Below are positions 34,671 to 46,605 of a stretch of DNA of 64,000 nt, piece after piece. Origin of the DNA: Coniochaeta sp. PMI_546 (lineage: Eukaryota; Ascomycota; Sordariomycetes; Coniochaetales; Coniochaetaceae); contig MU271164.1 in assembly GCA_021432605.1 (NCBI GenBank), forward strand, positions 266,087 through 330,086, read 5' to 3'. Below the pieces are notes generated by a model that saw only the letters and a program-made list of their open reading frames with translations, did no database searches and was not told where the DNA came from. The position numbers and the translations under genes were made by a program. How positions within the stretch are numbered: the stretch's first letter is position 1; every line of letters begins with the position of its first letter.

Positions 34671-34980
34671 ATGCGCACTTCAACCGTCCTTCTCGGCCTT
34701 TTCGCCACCACTTATGCGGCTCCCCAGGCCAATTCGGCCCATCGTCAGGGGCTTGAAGTTCGGGCTACTTACAGCTGCAACCCTCTTCATTCTAACCCTT
34801 GCCCCGGTTTATGCGCTGCTGGATCCTCAAGTATCAACTGTGGTGCTTCTTACGTGTGTAGCAGCCCTAAACCCTCATCTGAGGTGATGTGGTAGGGGAG
34901 CTAACATCGGGCTCGACTTTTAGTGCCAGGAGACTTCTGCTCCTAACAAGGGAAAATGCGTCTGTTCGTGCCACTATTAG
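34671..34980 (+). CDS. Small secreted cysteine-rich protein
   Basis: Exon 1 is 34671-34883 and exon 2 is 34924-34980. They are joined in phase 0 by a 40-bp intron with branch site gctaac, giving 89 residues. The signal peptide is MRTSTVLLGLFATTYAA. The mature part has nine cysteines, in YSC, NPC, GLC, INC, YVC, SEC, GKC, VC and SC. Splicing adds four of the nine, which supports the two-exon model over the read-through form ending at 34895. No known family. It is a candidate secreted effector or surface peptide, with function unknown. Confidence 0.65.
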
Positions 34981-36310
34981 CACTCTTGCAGGGGATGAAT
35001 CTTCTGCTTTTATGACAGGAAAACATCTTGAGGTCTGAATATACGAAAATGTTCGGCGAGGTGACATTCGCACAAGCCCACTTATTGATTTGGAACACTT
35101 TTCTACCTATATACACGTTATGTACTGGAGATAAGGTAGCCGCATTCAACGAGAATGAAATGAGTGCATAATATCAAGGCGCCTCAAAACGATCAAAAGC
35201 TACCTAGGCGCAAGTGCCGTGAGCCTACTTTATATACTCCGTGATAGCAGCACCTGCCGTCAATTTTCCCTGGCTTATACTGCCCTACATATATGCAGCA
35301 TCCAGTGCTGCATCTCTAGCAATCATTATTCTTGCGTCGCCTTAAGCACCCGCTCCGTAGCCGGTTCAGATTGAATCTTGTGATCAAAGACTTCGTTAAG
35401 CTCGGCTACGCACGGCCGCCTTTAACATATTAGACTGCTTACAGTCTAGTATCGAAGTGGTAGTATTTAACAAAACAATGCCTTCTACCACAACTCACGA
35501 CCTTTTCCTAGAAGTCAAGAGCCATATCGCGATGGTAGATGGACCTCCGCCGGCGTAGGCTATCCTGTTTCAAGGATTCAACGCGATTTGTCCATGTCAG
35601 TACGTTCATGGTGACCCTTGTGGCGCAAGACTTGTCACAACATGCCTATGATTCGACCGATAATGATGATCGAATCCCAGGACCTGGGGAACCAGTACTA
35701 AGTTGCCGCTGGCGGCTACCTCTGTAGTGGTCTGCGGATGGTGCCATCATTCGCGAGTACATATGTATCTACCTATTGCAACACGAGGTCAAGTTGCATT
35801 ACGCACCCAGAGTGTTAAAGGACTGGTAGATGACACTCACCGAATATCATATTCGTCGGTAGCGCGCTAAAGCATACATTAAGCACAAAACTGAGATAGC
35901 CTTAGAGGCTTCCGATATCTCTGAAACTCTTCCACGTGGTTGGCTTGCTTAAGGTTGCCACTGATCACCTTATATCCATTGTCATCAGCAGTAAATTCAC
36001 CATGTCACATGTGTTAGTTTACGGGGTTGTTACATGGTACTGATTATTCGAAGACTAAAAATCACCTTCTAACCTCTGGAATTTGCTTGTGACCCTCCCT
36101 CGCAAACAGCACCTCCATTGTCGTATAAAGCTGAGATACATAGAGTTAATACTATGTTCTAAGTAAACCAGTTATGTACAGTACATGTACTAACTCTTCT
36201 TACTCTCGCTCTCTTCGCACCGTAATCGTTTTCTCGACGAGTCTGTCATTAGATAATTATCACTTAAAATTACGAAGCTAAGAGAGCTTACATAAGTTGA
36301 TCCTCATGTT
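34981..36310. other. Gene-poor stretch with possible decayed coding sequence
   Basis: A plus-strand frame at 35479-35552 starts MPSTTTHDLFLEV and is broken by a stop. Further scattered codon-like pieces (RAKAYIKHKTEIALEASD around 35865) look like a ruined gene I cannot name. Confidence 0.35.
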
Positions 36311-37178
36311 TTATTCTTCAAGCTCTTCATACCCATATAGTTCGCTCTCGATCCTTTCCCTCATATTTCTGCCGCGTTCCTGTGCTTGCCGTAAATCTTC
36401 ATCGGTTGGAAAGTCTATCTCATCTATCACGTCTTTAAGCCGCCCGTCCAGCTCCCCTTCTCCGAGCGGCTTCCGCTCCCATAAATTGCGGTATATACCC
36501 GTTGTCTCCGCTGGCTCCTCTGGATCAATTCGGCGCGAATTGATTTTTTTCCCAAGGATAGGCAAGGGTGAAGTCTCTGGGGGTGGAGCGGATTCGGACA
36601 AGGGGAATTGCGAGAGCTCTAGCTTCTGCCTATCAAGAAGCCGGAAGATACGGTAAGTCAGCATATTACGCTCCCGATGCAAGTATACGCCTTCGTGCTA
36701 GTAAACCAGTTAGCACACTGATTTCTGTTCTTGGATTCTACCATTTGTCACAAAAGCCCTGGTAAAACATGTCTCGTATGGTCAAGGTATTACGTACATC
36801 CACGTCATCGGCGGAACCGGGCTCTCGTCTGTCAAATAAGGAAACACCTCCAAAGATACGTGATTCGGCCCAGTAGCCGACACCGTCTGCAATCCCATCA
36901 GGATACTGGTCGTAGTAGCGATACTGTCTGTGCTGGAACAATGTGGGCGGCGCGCCATCGGGGTTGTAGAACCAGAATGTGGGATGATCCTTGGCCGGTA
37001 CCCAGCTGGCAATGCCGTCATCTTTGTGTAGACTGGTGCCCAGCTTATAGAGTTGGACCGCAATCTGGTGAACCGCTACGGCCATAAGCTCTATCAGTCT
37101 CAACTGGAACGTCCTCGAACCTGGAGCCGAGATCCTATATTCGTGAAGAAGCTGAAATGGATAGATGTCAATCGCCAC
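36311..37178 (-). CDS. Conserved fungal hypothetical protein, 5' end abutting the repeat block
   Basis: Two exons on the minus strand (37178-36798 and 36697-36311) with a 100-bp intron join in phase 0, giving 255 visible residues. The text includes IDIYPFQLLHEYRISAPGSR, FQLRLIELMAVAVHQIAVQL, QYPDGIADGVGYWAESRIFG and YRIFRLLDRQKLELSQF. RRIDPEEPAETTGIYRNLWE is near the end. I recognise this as a widespread uncharacterised filamentous-fungal protein. The frame is open upstream to a poly-T run at 37185-37197, with no ATG before it. The first in-frame ATG is internal (LIELMAV). The 5' end may therefore be lost to the repeat block or lie in an unseen exon. Possibly a partial gene. Confidence 0.65.
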
Positions 37179-37342
37179 GTAGAGGAAAAAAAAAAAAAGA
37201 AAAATACGGAATTAGCAGTAATAAGATATAAGGTCTGCTCACCTTAAAGCTAATCTATAACGAATCAATACTCGTAAATATTAACCGATACTAAGGGTCT
37301 GTTAACAATTAGTTAGGTACGTACGGTAGGTTATAATAGATT
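37179..37342. other. Border between gene arm and RIP block
   Basis: Base composition switches abruptly at about 37185, after an A-rich run, to TA-rich sequence with few CA or TG steps. The last five bases, AGATT at 37338-37342, are the presumed target-site copy of element copy 1; its partner is missing. Confidence 0.6.
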
Positions 37343-37732
37343 TATAACGATCTAAGATAAGGTTTAAGATTGAAAGATAAGTTCTGTTACTTAAGGTAAG
37401 TAAGTTAAGGTATAATAAGTAGTCTTTACTTTAATATCGTTAAGATAAGTATCTTATCCAAATGATAACCTTAATTGAATATTTAGATTAATTATTAGGT
37501 GATTAAGAATTATCTATAACGGAGTTTAGAAGAACTCCTTCTTATATACTTAAATGAATATAATAATATAATCGATAAGAAACTATCGCTTATATCTTAA
37601 TATATCTATTATAAAACTATTCCTCTTATCAATTATATAACCCGGGGTCCTTAGTTTATATAATACGATACGTTTATATATTTATTCCTTATCGATTAAC
37701 GGGGTTCCTTTCGTAACCGTAAGTTTATAATA
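37343..37732 (-). repeat. 3' LTR of copy 1 (390 bp)
   Basis: It begins tataacgatc and ends gtttataata in plus orientation. This is the RIP-altered form of the family A LTR ends (gtttgtaaca in the cleanest copy). It is one base shorter than the 391 bp of the other copies. Confidence 0.85.
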
Positions 37733-40700
37733 TTATCTCCCTCTTCCTTTAATTATTATCCTTAAGGCCTAATACTTCTTATAAATAATATTAATAACCT
37801 ATATAAGTTATATCTAAAGGTTTCCTTTTTTTTATCGTTATTATATCTAACCGTAATATATAAAAGTAAATAAAATAGCCGAAAACCTTAACCGTTCGTA
37901 AAAATAAACTTTTTTAAATCTTCTTAGATTCCGATTATATCGAAATACCTTCGTATTTTAATTACGAAGAAAAGGGCTATATTACTTACGAGGTTTTTCT
38001 TTTTAATCCTAATCGTTACGTTCGTTATATCCGCGATACGTTATCGTATTATAATATTTAAGAATTCTCGGTTAAAAATTTAAAACGTATTAGAAAATAG
38101 TTTTACGAATACGAACTTACTTTCGAAAAACTCGAATAGGAACGAAGGATTATAAACGCGAAAATCGAACGTTTTCGTAAATAAAAGAAAATATAGTTTA
38201 AGAAAATAATATATATTATTCGTAAAAGTATAACGAATATAGAAGAATTAAAACGGGTCGAAAAAAAAAGCCGATTACGAAATAACGAAAGTTACCGAAA
38301 ACCGTCCGCCTTTTATTACGTCCTTTTTTTTTAACGACGATTTTATTTTAGGTTAAGATATAATTTACGGCGACGTAATATTATCCTTTTCGACTTTTAA
38401 AATAATAATATTATTATAACGTGAAATTCTTATAATAATTATTAATAGTTTATAAAATAAGCTTTTAATTCTTACGTATTTTCCAAGTCGTTGTAATCTT
38501 TCTATTTAACGTAATAAAAGGTTATTCCTTATTCTTTTTTATATTTAAAGATCTTTTTTACTTTGTATTTTTATATTAATTTAATTTTGATATTTATTAT
38601 TAATTTCGCGTTCTTAAATATTAGTTCGAAAAGCGAGATATAAAATACTAAATAAATACGCGTATTTATTAATAATTAGAATTCGTAATTTAAATCAGAT
38701 AACTTTTTCTTAACTTTAAAAGGTCCGATCTTCTTCTAATCTAATCTATTGTTTAGTCGTTTAATTTTGATATTTCGTCGTACGAAATAGATTTTATCTC
38801 TTTTTTATAAGGTTAATCCTTTTAACCTTTTCCGGTTTACGTAAAGGTTTATTCTTTTGTTATAAATTATAAATTATTCCGTAGTTTATAATAGATTATC
38901 TTTAGATACCTAGTTATCTATTTGGCTTTCGGTAATCTATATTATAAAGGTTTTACTAACGTAATATCCCTTATTTCCGGATAATATCCATAGTTATTAA
39001 AAAATAGTATAAATCTTCCTATTAATTTAATCGACGAGTTATTATAAACGAATTATACCGTTAGTAATTACCTAACCTAATTATCTTATTATTTATTAAC
39101 ATAAATACGTAAATATTATTTAAAAGTCTAATTAGTTCTTTCGGTTTATCTGTTTATTTACGGGTAAAACGTAATTGATAGTTTATAATTAATTCCTAAT
39201 TCCTTTATTAATATCGTTTAAAACTTTAACGTAAATAACTTATCTTTATCCGTTATTAATTTCCGAAGTAATTTATATTAGCTAATTATTATTCGTATAA
39301 ACGCGTACGTTAGTTTTTTTATAATATTAATTTCCTTATATAATATAAAATACGTATACTTAGTAAGTTTATCTATTATAACTTAGATATTATCGTAAAT
39401 AATACCGGTTATCGGTTCTTTTAACGGTAATAGTTTAACGATAAAGTTTATCGTTACTATTTCTTATAAGTATTATAATAGGTTTATAAGTTATAATAAC
39501 CTATAAGGTTTATATTTTAACGTCTTTACCTTATTATAAACGTCGTATTCTGAGATAACCTTTTTAACTATTTCCGTAATTCCGGGAAAGTAATATTTTT
39601 ATTATCGAATCCGTTATTACGTTTTATAAGTTCCTTAATATCCGTATAACGGATATTCGTATATTTCCCATATAAAGTCTTCTTATAATTATTTCGGTAC
39701 GTAAACTAATCTTCGGTACCGTAATAATTTATCTATCGAGTTCTTTAAATATTCCTTTTTTTCTTTGAACGTATAAACTCCTTAAATCTTATATAATTAC
39801 TTTTTATCGGTTTAATTATTTACGTAACCCCGAACTCGAGGTTACCGTATTAGTTTATCTTAAAGAAGTTCGCCGAATATATTTCTTTTTTTGGTTTTAA
39901 ATCTTCTCGTCGGTTTAAATATCCGTTTTACCGTTTTTATTACCTTTAAGGTACGTTATTTCGAAGTTGAAATCCGTAAGAAACTTATATGATCTTATTT
40001 ATCGTTTATTAAATTCTTTTATTATAGTAAAGGTAATAAGGTTTTTATAATTTTAAAACCTTAACCTTATATCTAACTCTTATAAGGTAATATTTCTATT
40101 CCTTAAAAGCTTTAACGATAACTATTAACTCTTAATCCGGAATATTATAATTAAATTCTAATCCGTTTAACTTTTTTAAAAAGAATATTATCGGATATAA
40201 TCTTCCTTATTTATCTCGTTACCTTAATTAGCTTCCGAATACGAATCCCGACGTGTCGGTTTTTATTTTATAAGGTTTTTTAAGGTCCGTAATAACTAAT
40301 ACCGGTTAACTTAAGATCTTCCTTTTAAGTTTTCGAAAAGCCTTTTTTTTTCCGGGGTCTATTCGAATTTTAAATCTTTTTTAACAAGGTTAATAAGGGG
40401 TATTACGATCTTACCGTAATCTTTAATAAACTTACGATAGAAGTTAGTAATTCTTAAAATTCGTATTCCCGTAACCGTTTCTAATATAAATTATTCCGCA
40501 ATAACTTTTAACTTATTTAGATTTATTTCGAACTAGCCTAACGATATTACGTAACCGAGAAATTTTACCTTTTTTTAATAAACTTATATTTCTCGGGTTC
40601 GACTAATAGATTCGCGTCTTATAATACTTATAAGACGAGGTAAACGTATTTCTTATATTATTCGAGGTTTTCTAAATAGATTAAAATATTATCGAGATAT

Positions 40701-42077
40701 ACGACGACGAAATCGTCTAAATACCTTTAAAATACGTAATTAATTATTCTTTAGAATAAAACTAGTATATTAACAAGCCCGAAAGGTATAATATAATATT
40801 CGTATTATCCTAACCTAAATCGTTATACCGTCTTTTACTTATCTCTTTCCTTAATTCATATTAGGTTATATACTCCCTTAAGGTTTAAGGTAATAAACTA
40901 TTAGGTTTTATATAACTAATCTTTTAATTCGGATATAAAAGGTAATAGTCCTCGATTTTTAATAATAATATTATTAAGCTAACGATAGTTTATAACGAGA
41001 TATAACTTCCCGTTTTTCTTAGGTATAAATAAGATAAGGTATCTTACTAATAATTATAATAGTCGAATATAGCCTTTTTTAAGGTTTTTATTAAAATATT
41101 CTCTTAACGTTTTTAATTATAAATCGTTAAAAAGGTAAATCTTATAAAATCCGGGTTCTTTACCTAATTAAAGATTAATTTCGTAATCTTAACGATTATA
41201 TTTAAGTAATCCTATCTTAAGTTCAAATTTAAATAGTTTATCGTATCGATAGTATTCTTTCGGAATTGTTCGTATCGATATAAATTAAGTTTTTATAATC
41301 GTTTCGTAAATTATCAAAGCTTTTTTAGAATCGTATATAAACTTACCCTCGTAATGTTTATTTTTTATAAAGGCTAACTTTCTTTTTAACGTATCTTACT
41401 AAAGTTAACTTATTCTCTAATTAATTTAGGGATTACTCGTTCGTAATTAAGGTATCTCTAATATTATACCGTACGATAAGATCTCTGTAATATCGAACGT
41501 TATTTCCTAATTATATCTTTAAATAACAACTTAGAAAGACGTAATTTTTATATTTACTAATCCTTATCTATAATTGATAAGGCTTTTATTAATAGTTCTA
41601 AGTTAGTAAAACTCGTCCTTTTTCTTCTAAGGTAATCGTAATATATTAACGAGATTTGGCGAGATATAATTTCCTTATATTCCGTTATCTATTATTACCT
41701 AGGTATTGTTTCCTTATATATCGACTATAACTTATAAGTACTTAACTCTTATAATCGTATATAAGGATCTCTTTATATTACGTCGATATAATCCTTTTAT
41801 AATTAACGTTAATCGTTTTTTAACCGTTTCTCTAATCTTCGAAACGAAATACCGTAATATTCTAGTTAGTCTTAAGTTTATATAGAAGGTACCGACGGTT
41901 CCCCGCGGTCGTCTTCTTCCGTCTTAAAACTAATATCTAATAACTTGTTCGAGTATCTCTCTATTAAAAGCCTTCTTTATTATAATATTATACGTCTTTC
42001 CCGTATTTATATAACTCGGTACCTAATAACGAACTCTTCGACCGATCCTTCCCCCGTAACTTATATTACGACTTCGG

Positions 42078-42468
42078 TATTATAAACCTACGGTTACGGA
42101 AGGAACCCCGTTAATCGATAAGGAATAAACATATAAGGCGTATCGTATTATATAAACTAGGGACCCCGGGTTACGTGATTAATATTTAAGATACGTTCGT
42201 AACAACCGTATTATAATATAAGGGATACGGATATATTACCCGTATTATTATATTGATTCAAGTATATAAGAAAGAGTCTTTCTAAACTCCGTTATAAATA
42301 GTTCTTAATTACTTAGTAATCAATCTAAGTATTTAATTAAGGTTATTATTTGAATAAGATACTTATCTTAACGATACCAAAGTAAAGACTATTTATTATA
42401 CCTTAACTTATTTACCTTAAATAATAGAACTTACCTTCTAATCTTAAACCTTATTTTAGATCGTTATA
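42078..42468 (+). repeat. Solo family A LTR, plus orientation, inside copy 1
   Basis: Exactly 391 bp, from tattataaac to gatcgttata, flanked by a perfect 5-bp duplication TTCGG (42073-42077 and 42469-42473). Copy 1 sequence resumes directly after it. A solo LTR implies LTR-LTR recombination of a former full insertion. Confidence 0.88.
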
Positions 42469-43360
42469 TTCGGATATTAAACGTCCGGGTTAGTTCGACC
42501 TTCTTATTAGGTTTTCTAACGGGTATATAATTTATAATTAGTTCCTCTCTTCGACTTTCTATCTAGGTTTAATCGTTATTAAGAACTCCTATCCCGTTTA
42601 GTTAAATTATAACTATATAATTCCGGGTAATATTAATAATAGATATTACCTATTTTTATATACCTCCTTATATCTTTCAATATCTTTTAGTCGGTAAGGA
42701 TAAGGTATTAACCTAGTTATTAGTATTCGTATTAGTATCTATTTATAACTTAGTTTTTCCTATATATATTAAGTATAACGGTAAAAAACGTACGAATTCT
42801 ACGAAATCTAATTATAATAGATTAAATCGATATATACCGACTTGTAATCTTTATATAAGGGTATTTGTTTTTCTTCGATTTTGTTTTATTTTCGGTCTAA
42901 TAGATTAATTAAATAGGTTACGTTTATAATATCGTACTTTAATACTATTACTAAGTCGATTTCTTTTTCTAATAATTTAAGAAATACCTCGTATTACTAT
43001 TTTTTACGTATTATCGCGATAACGTAGAATCTATTATCCTTTATTATTACCTAAGCCTTATTTTCGGGGACTAGTTTCTAAGTTTTCTTAAGTTAACGAT
43101 ATTTATTAACGTAATATCCTTATTTTTTATAATTAATATATTTACCTTTTTTCTTAAGCTAGCTTTATTAGGTAACGTTTAGATTTATAAGTCTCGGAAA
43201 AGAGCCCGTAACCGTAAATCGTTTCTTTTTAGAATTCGCGGTTTCTTTTATCGTCTAAAGAGTTCTTCCTTTTTTTCTTTCGAATCTTCGTTTATATAAT
43301 CTATTATCGATTTTAATTACGGATACGATATATTTATATAAGGTATCCGGTCGATCTTCC

Positions 43361-43406
43361 TATTACAAACCCATAAGTAATAGAAAATACCCCGCCAATA
43401 GATAAA
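43361..43406 (+). repeat. 5' LTR of copy 4, first 46 bp
   Basis: It reads tattacaaacccataag onwards and stops at the ATAAA duplication of copy 2. The remaining 345 bp are at 50173-50517, and the sum is exactly 391. Confidence 0.88.
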
Positions 43407-43797
43407 TATAACGATCCCAAGACGGGCTAAGGATCAGAAGGTGAGTTCTGTTACTTAGGGTAAGTAAGTTAAGGTATAACAAGCAATCTTCACTTTGGTA
43501 TCGTTAAGACAAGTGTCTTATTCAATGATAACCTCGATTGAATACTTAGATTGATCACTAGGTAATCAAGAACTATCTGTAGCGGAGCCCCGAGGGACTC
43601 CTCCCTATATACTGGTAGAGACTGTAATAATCATGGCGATAGCTATGATCATACCGACCGTGATCCTTCCTGATCATTACGATCACAATGATCAGTCACG
43701 TAACCCGAGGTCCCTTGCCCATATAATACGATAAGCCTCGTATACATGTTCGTTATCTATTGGCGGGGTATCCTTCGTTACCTATAAGTTTGTAACA
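43407..43797 (-). repeat. 3' LTR of copy 2
   Basis: 391 bp, tataacgatccc to gtttgtaaca. It differs from the partner LTR at 49777-50167 by about 26 sites, all transitions, with no indel. Confidence 0.92.
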
Positions 43798-43907
43798 TTA
43801 TCCCCCTCCTCCTTTGGCCATTGTCCTCAAGGCCTAATACTTCTCATAAGTAATACTAATAGCCCATATGAGTTGCGTCCGAAGGTTTTCCCTTCTATAT
43901 CGTCATC

Positions 43908-44490
43908 ATGTTTGACCGTAGTATATAGAAGCAAAAGAAATCTTCCAAATCCTCAAACGACCGTCGTATCGCCTTACTAGCAGCCATCCTTTCCAACGCC
44001 GTCGAGATACCTTCGTATTCGAACTACGAGAAACGCGGCCTCGTATCTTGTCAAGTTTCCGAGAAGGACTCCTCCCGATATACGGAATGCGTTCGTTCGG
44101 GTCGCTCGCGGTACGACGTCCAAGGTCCTTCTAACGAGGAGCTTATAAAAATCGGGGAACAATTCCGTAAGCTAGAGGAAGAAGTTAAACAGGCCGAAGC
44201 CAAGGTTTAACGTCTTCGCGTTCAGAAGAAAATGTAGTTTGAGAAAATGATACGTACTATCCGCAGAGGTATAACGAGTATAGAGGAATTGGAACGGGTC
44301 GAGAAGGAGGAAGCCGATCGCGAGGCAATAAGAGTTGCCGAGAACCGTCCGCCTTCCGCCACGTCCTTTTCCTTTAACGACGACTTTATTTCAGGCTAGG
44401 ACGTAGTTTACGGCGACGTAGTATTATCCCCTTCGACTCTTAAGGCAATAATGCTATTATGGCACGGAACTCCTATAGCAATTGCTAACA
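43908..44490 (+). pseudogene. Antisense accessory frame of family A (Cys motif plus coiled coil)
   Basis: Opposite in strand to gag-pol, this frame begins MFDRSI and continues through SNDRRIALLAAILSNAVEI, NYEKRGLVSCQVSEKDSSRY, TECVRSGRSRYDVQGPSNEE, a charged coiled coil (EQFRKLEEEVKQAEAKV), SIEELERVEKEEADRE and SFSFNDDFIS. It is interrupted only by TAG or TAA codons of the kind RIP makes from TGG or CAA. Tyrosines sit where cysteines (TGC to TAC) would complete C-x2-C-type pairs. I recall similar uncharacterised fungal proteins with C-x2-C-x-RG...C-x2-C-x-R-x-GR...C spacing. Decayed copies lie at the same place in copies 1 (about 37860-38400) and 3 (about 51880-52440). Confidence 0.65.
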
Positions 44491-44718
44491 GTTCGTAAGG
44501 TAAGCTTCCGGTTCCTACGTGTTTTCCGAATCGTCGTAGTTCTTCCATTTGACGTAGTAGAAGTCTACGTTCCCTTCCTTTTTATACCCAAGGATCTTTT
44601 CTACTTCGTATTCCTATATTGGTTCAATTTCAACATCTGTTGCTAACTTCGCGTTCCTAGGTACTAGTTCGAGAAGCGAGATATAAAATACTAGGTAAAT
44701 ACGTATATTCGTTAGTAA

Positions 44719-45470
44719 CTAGAATTTATAATTCAAATCAGACAATTTTTTCTTAATCTTGAATAGTCCGATTTTCTTCCAGTCCAGTTTGTCGCTTGGT
44801 CGTTTTGTCTTGATATTTCGTCGTACGAGGTAGACTTTGTCTCCCTCCCGTAAGGTTAGTCCTTTCAACCTTTTCTGGTTTGCGTATCGTACCATTCGTA
44901 GGTTAAGTAGTTCCATATGTCCGCGAAACCTCTTATAGAGTAGCTTTATTTGTTCCGCGGTATGTTTTGCTTATAATAGCTCTAGATCCAACGGTATTAG
45001 TCCTTCTCCCAGTATTTCCCTCATGGTAGGCTTATAACCGTAGTTGATAAAGAACGGTAAGTACCCGTTTAGCGTTTCGCTTGGTACACTATTATAGGCC
45101 TATTATGCCACTAATAGCCACCTGACCCAATCATCTTGCTTTTCGTTAACATATATCCTCAGATATTGCTCAAGGGTCTGGTTTGTTCGTTCTGTTTGCC
45201 TATCCGTCTATAGGTAGAACGACGTTGACAATTTGTATTTGACTCCAATTTGTCGTATCAACGTTATCTAGAACTTCGAGGTAAACAGTTTGTTTCTATC
45301 GGTAACAAGCTATTTGGGTAGTCTATATTGGCTTATTACTACCCTTAAAAAGGCGTAGGCCATGTCTTCCGCTATACTTGCTTCCTTATACGGTATAAAA
45401 TACGCGTATTTGGAGAGTTTGTCTACAACTACCTATATACTATCGTAAGCGATCCTAGTCATAAGTTCCT
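44719..45470 (-). pseudogene. Integrase region of copy 2
   Basis: The C-terminal part (44916-44719) reads GLTLREGDKVYLVRRNIKTK and LDWKKIGLFKIKK, the usual region after the catalytic core of Ty3 integrases. Upstream, the core can be followed in pieces, for example VDKLSKYAYFIPYKEASIAE near 45410-45470. Stops interrupt it. Confidence 0.75.
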
Positions 45471-45915
45471 TCGATACTAGTAGTTTGACGATAAAGTCTA
45501 TCGTAACTATTTCCCATGGTTTCTCCGGTAGTTATATAAGTTACAACAGCCCGTATAGCTTGTATCTACTTGACTTGGCTTTGTTACACTCATCGTATTC
45601 GCCGACTACCTATCTAACCATTTCATCCAATCCTAGAAAATCGTAGGTCCGCCGTACGCGTTCCTTAGTCTTATAAACTCCTTGGTATCTATATAACGGA
45701 TGTTCGTAAAACTCTTTTACTAGTTCCTTCCGCAGTTCGTTAGGTACGTATACCTTGTTTCGGAACTAGGGTAAGCCGTAGTATGACGGAAGTATAAAGG
45801 TAACATCCGCTTTTACTTCTTTCTTCCGGTATTTCTTAATCTTTTCCGCCTATTGCTCTTCGGGTTCTACGTTCTATATCGCTCCGATCTGTATATCAAG
45901 TTCAAGGTTCCCTTG

Positions 45916-46296
45916 TTAATTAGTCCTAAGGAAGTTCGCCGAACGTACTTCCTTTTCCGGTTTCAAATCTTCTCGTCGACTAAGAACGTCCGCTTTACCA
46001 TTTTCACTTCCCTTCCTATATACAATTTCGAAATCGAAATCGGTAAGGAACTTATACCATCTGATTTGTCGCTTGTTAAGTTCTTTCGTAGAAGTAAACG
46101 TAGTAAGATTCTTATAATCTATCAGGACTTTTACCTTGTATCTCGCTCCTATAAGATAATATTTCCATTCTTTAAACGCCTTAATAATAGCCATCAGTTC
46201 CTTATCTAGTATACCATAATTGAGTTCTAGTCCACTCAACTTCTTCGAGAAGAATACTATTAGGTACAATCTTCCTTGTTCGTCCCTTTGTCCCAA
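45916..46296 (-). pseudogene. RNase H region of copy 2
   Basis: It carries YLIVFFSKKLSGLELNYGIL with DKELMAIIKAFKEWKYYL, then VLIDYKNLTTFTSTKELNKR and DFEIVYRKGSENGKADVLSR, the standard RNase H run of Ty3/gypsy Pol. The usual YTDH-like motif reads IDYKN. This is one of the longest stretches left open by RIP. Confidence 0.85.
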
Positions 46297-46605
46297 CTAG
46301 CCTCCGAATACGAACTCCGACGTATCGGTTTCCACTTCGTAAGGTTTCTCGGGATCCGTAATAACTAGTACTAGCTGGCTCAAGATCCTCCTCTTAAGTT
46401 CCTAGAACGTCTCCTCCTCCTTCGAGGTCTATTCGAACCTTAAGTCTTTCTTGGTAAGGTTAGTAAAAGGTATTACGATCTTACCATAGTCCTTAATAAA
46501 CTTCCGATAAAAGTTAGTAATCCCCAAAAAGGCTCGTACTCCCGTAACCGTTTCTAATACGGGCCATTCCTTAATAGCCTTCAGCTTATCTAGGTCCATC
46601 TCGAA

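Larger units (their letters stand above)
37343..43355 (-). mobile_element. Ty3/gypsy family A, copy 1 (minus), 5' part missing, heavily RIP-mutated
   Basis: The 3' LTR (37343-37732) and a polypurine tract next to it (reverse of 37733-37750) are followed towards higher coordinates by decayed integrase, RNase H, RT (the YLDD region near 40700), protease and gag. A solo LTR interrupts it at 42078-42468 and copy 4 is inserted in its gag at 43361. The rest of gag and the 5' LTR are absent from the window. Stops of TAA and TAG type are everywhere. This is the outermost, hence oldest, layer of the nest. Confidence 0.85.

Noticed and set aside
35479-35950. Possible gene starting MPSTTTHDLFLEV
   Set aside because: It is broken by a stop after about 25 codons and I cannot assign a family; noted only as possible relic sequence.
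43977-44162. Minus-strand 61-residue frame near the 3' LTR of copy 2
   Set aside because: It is the shadow of the better-supported plus-strand Cys/coiled-coil frame.
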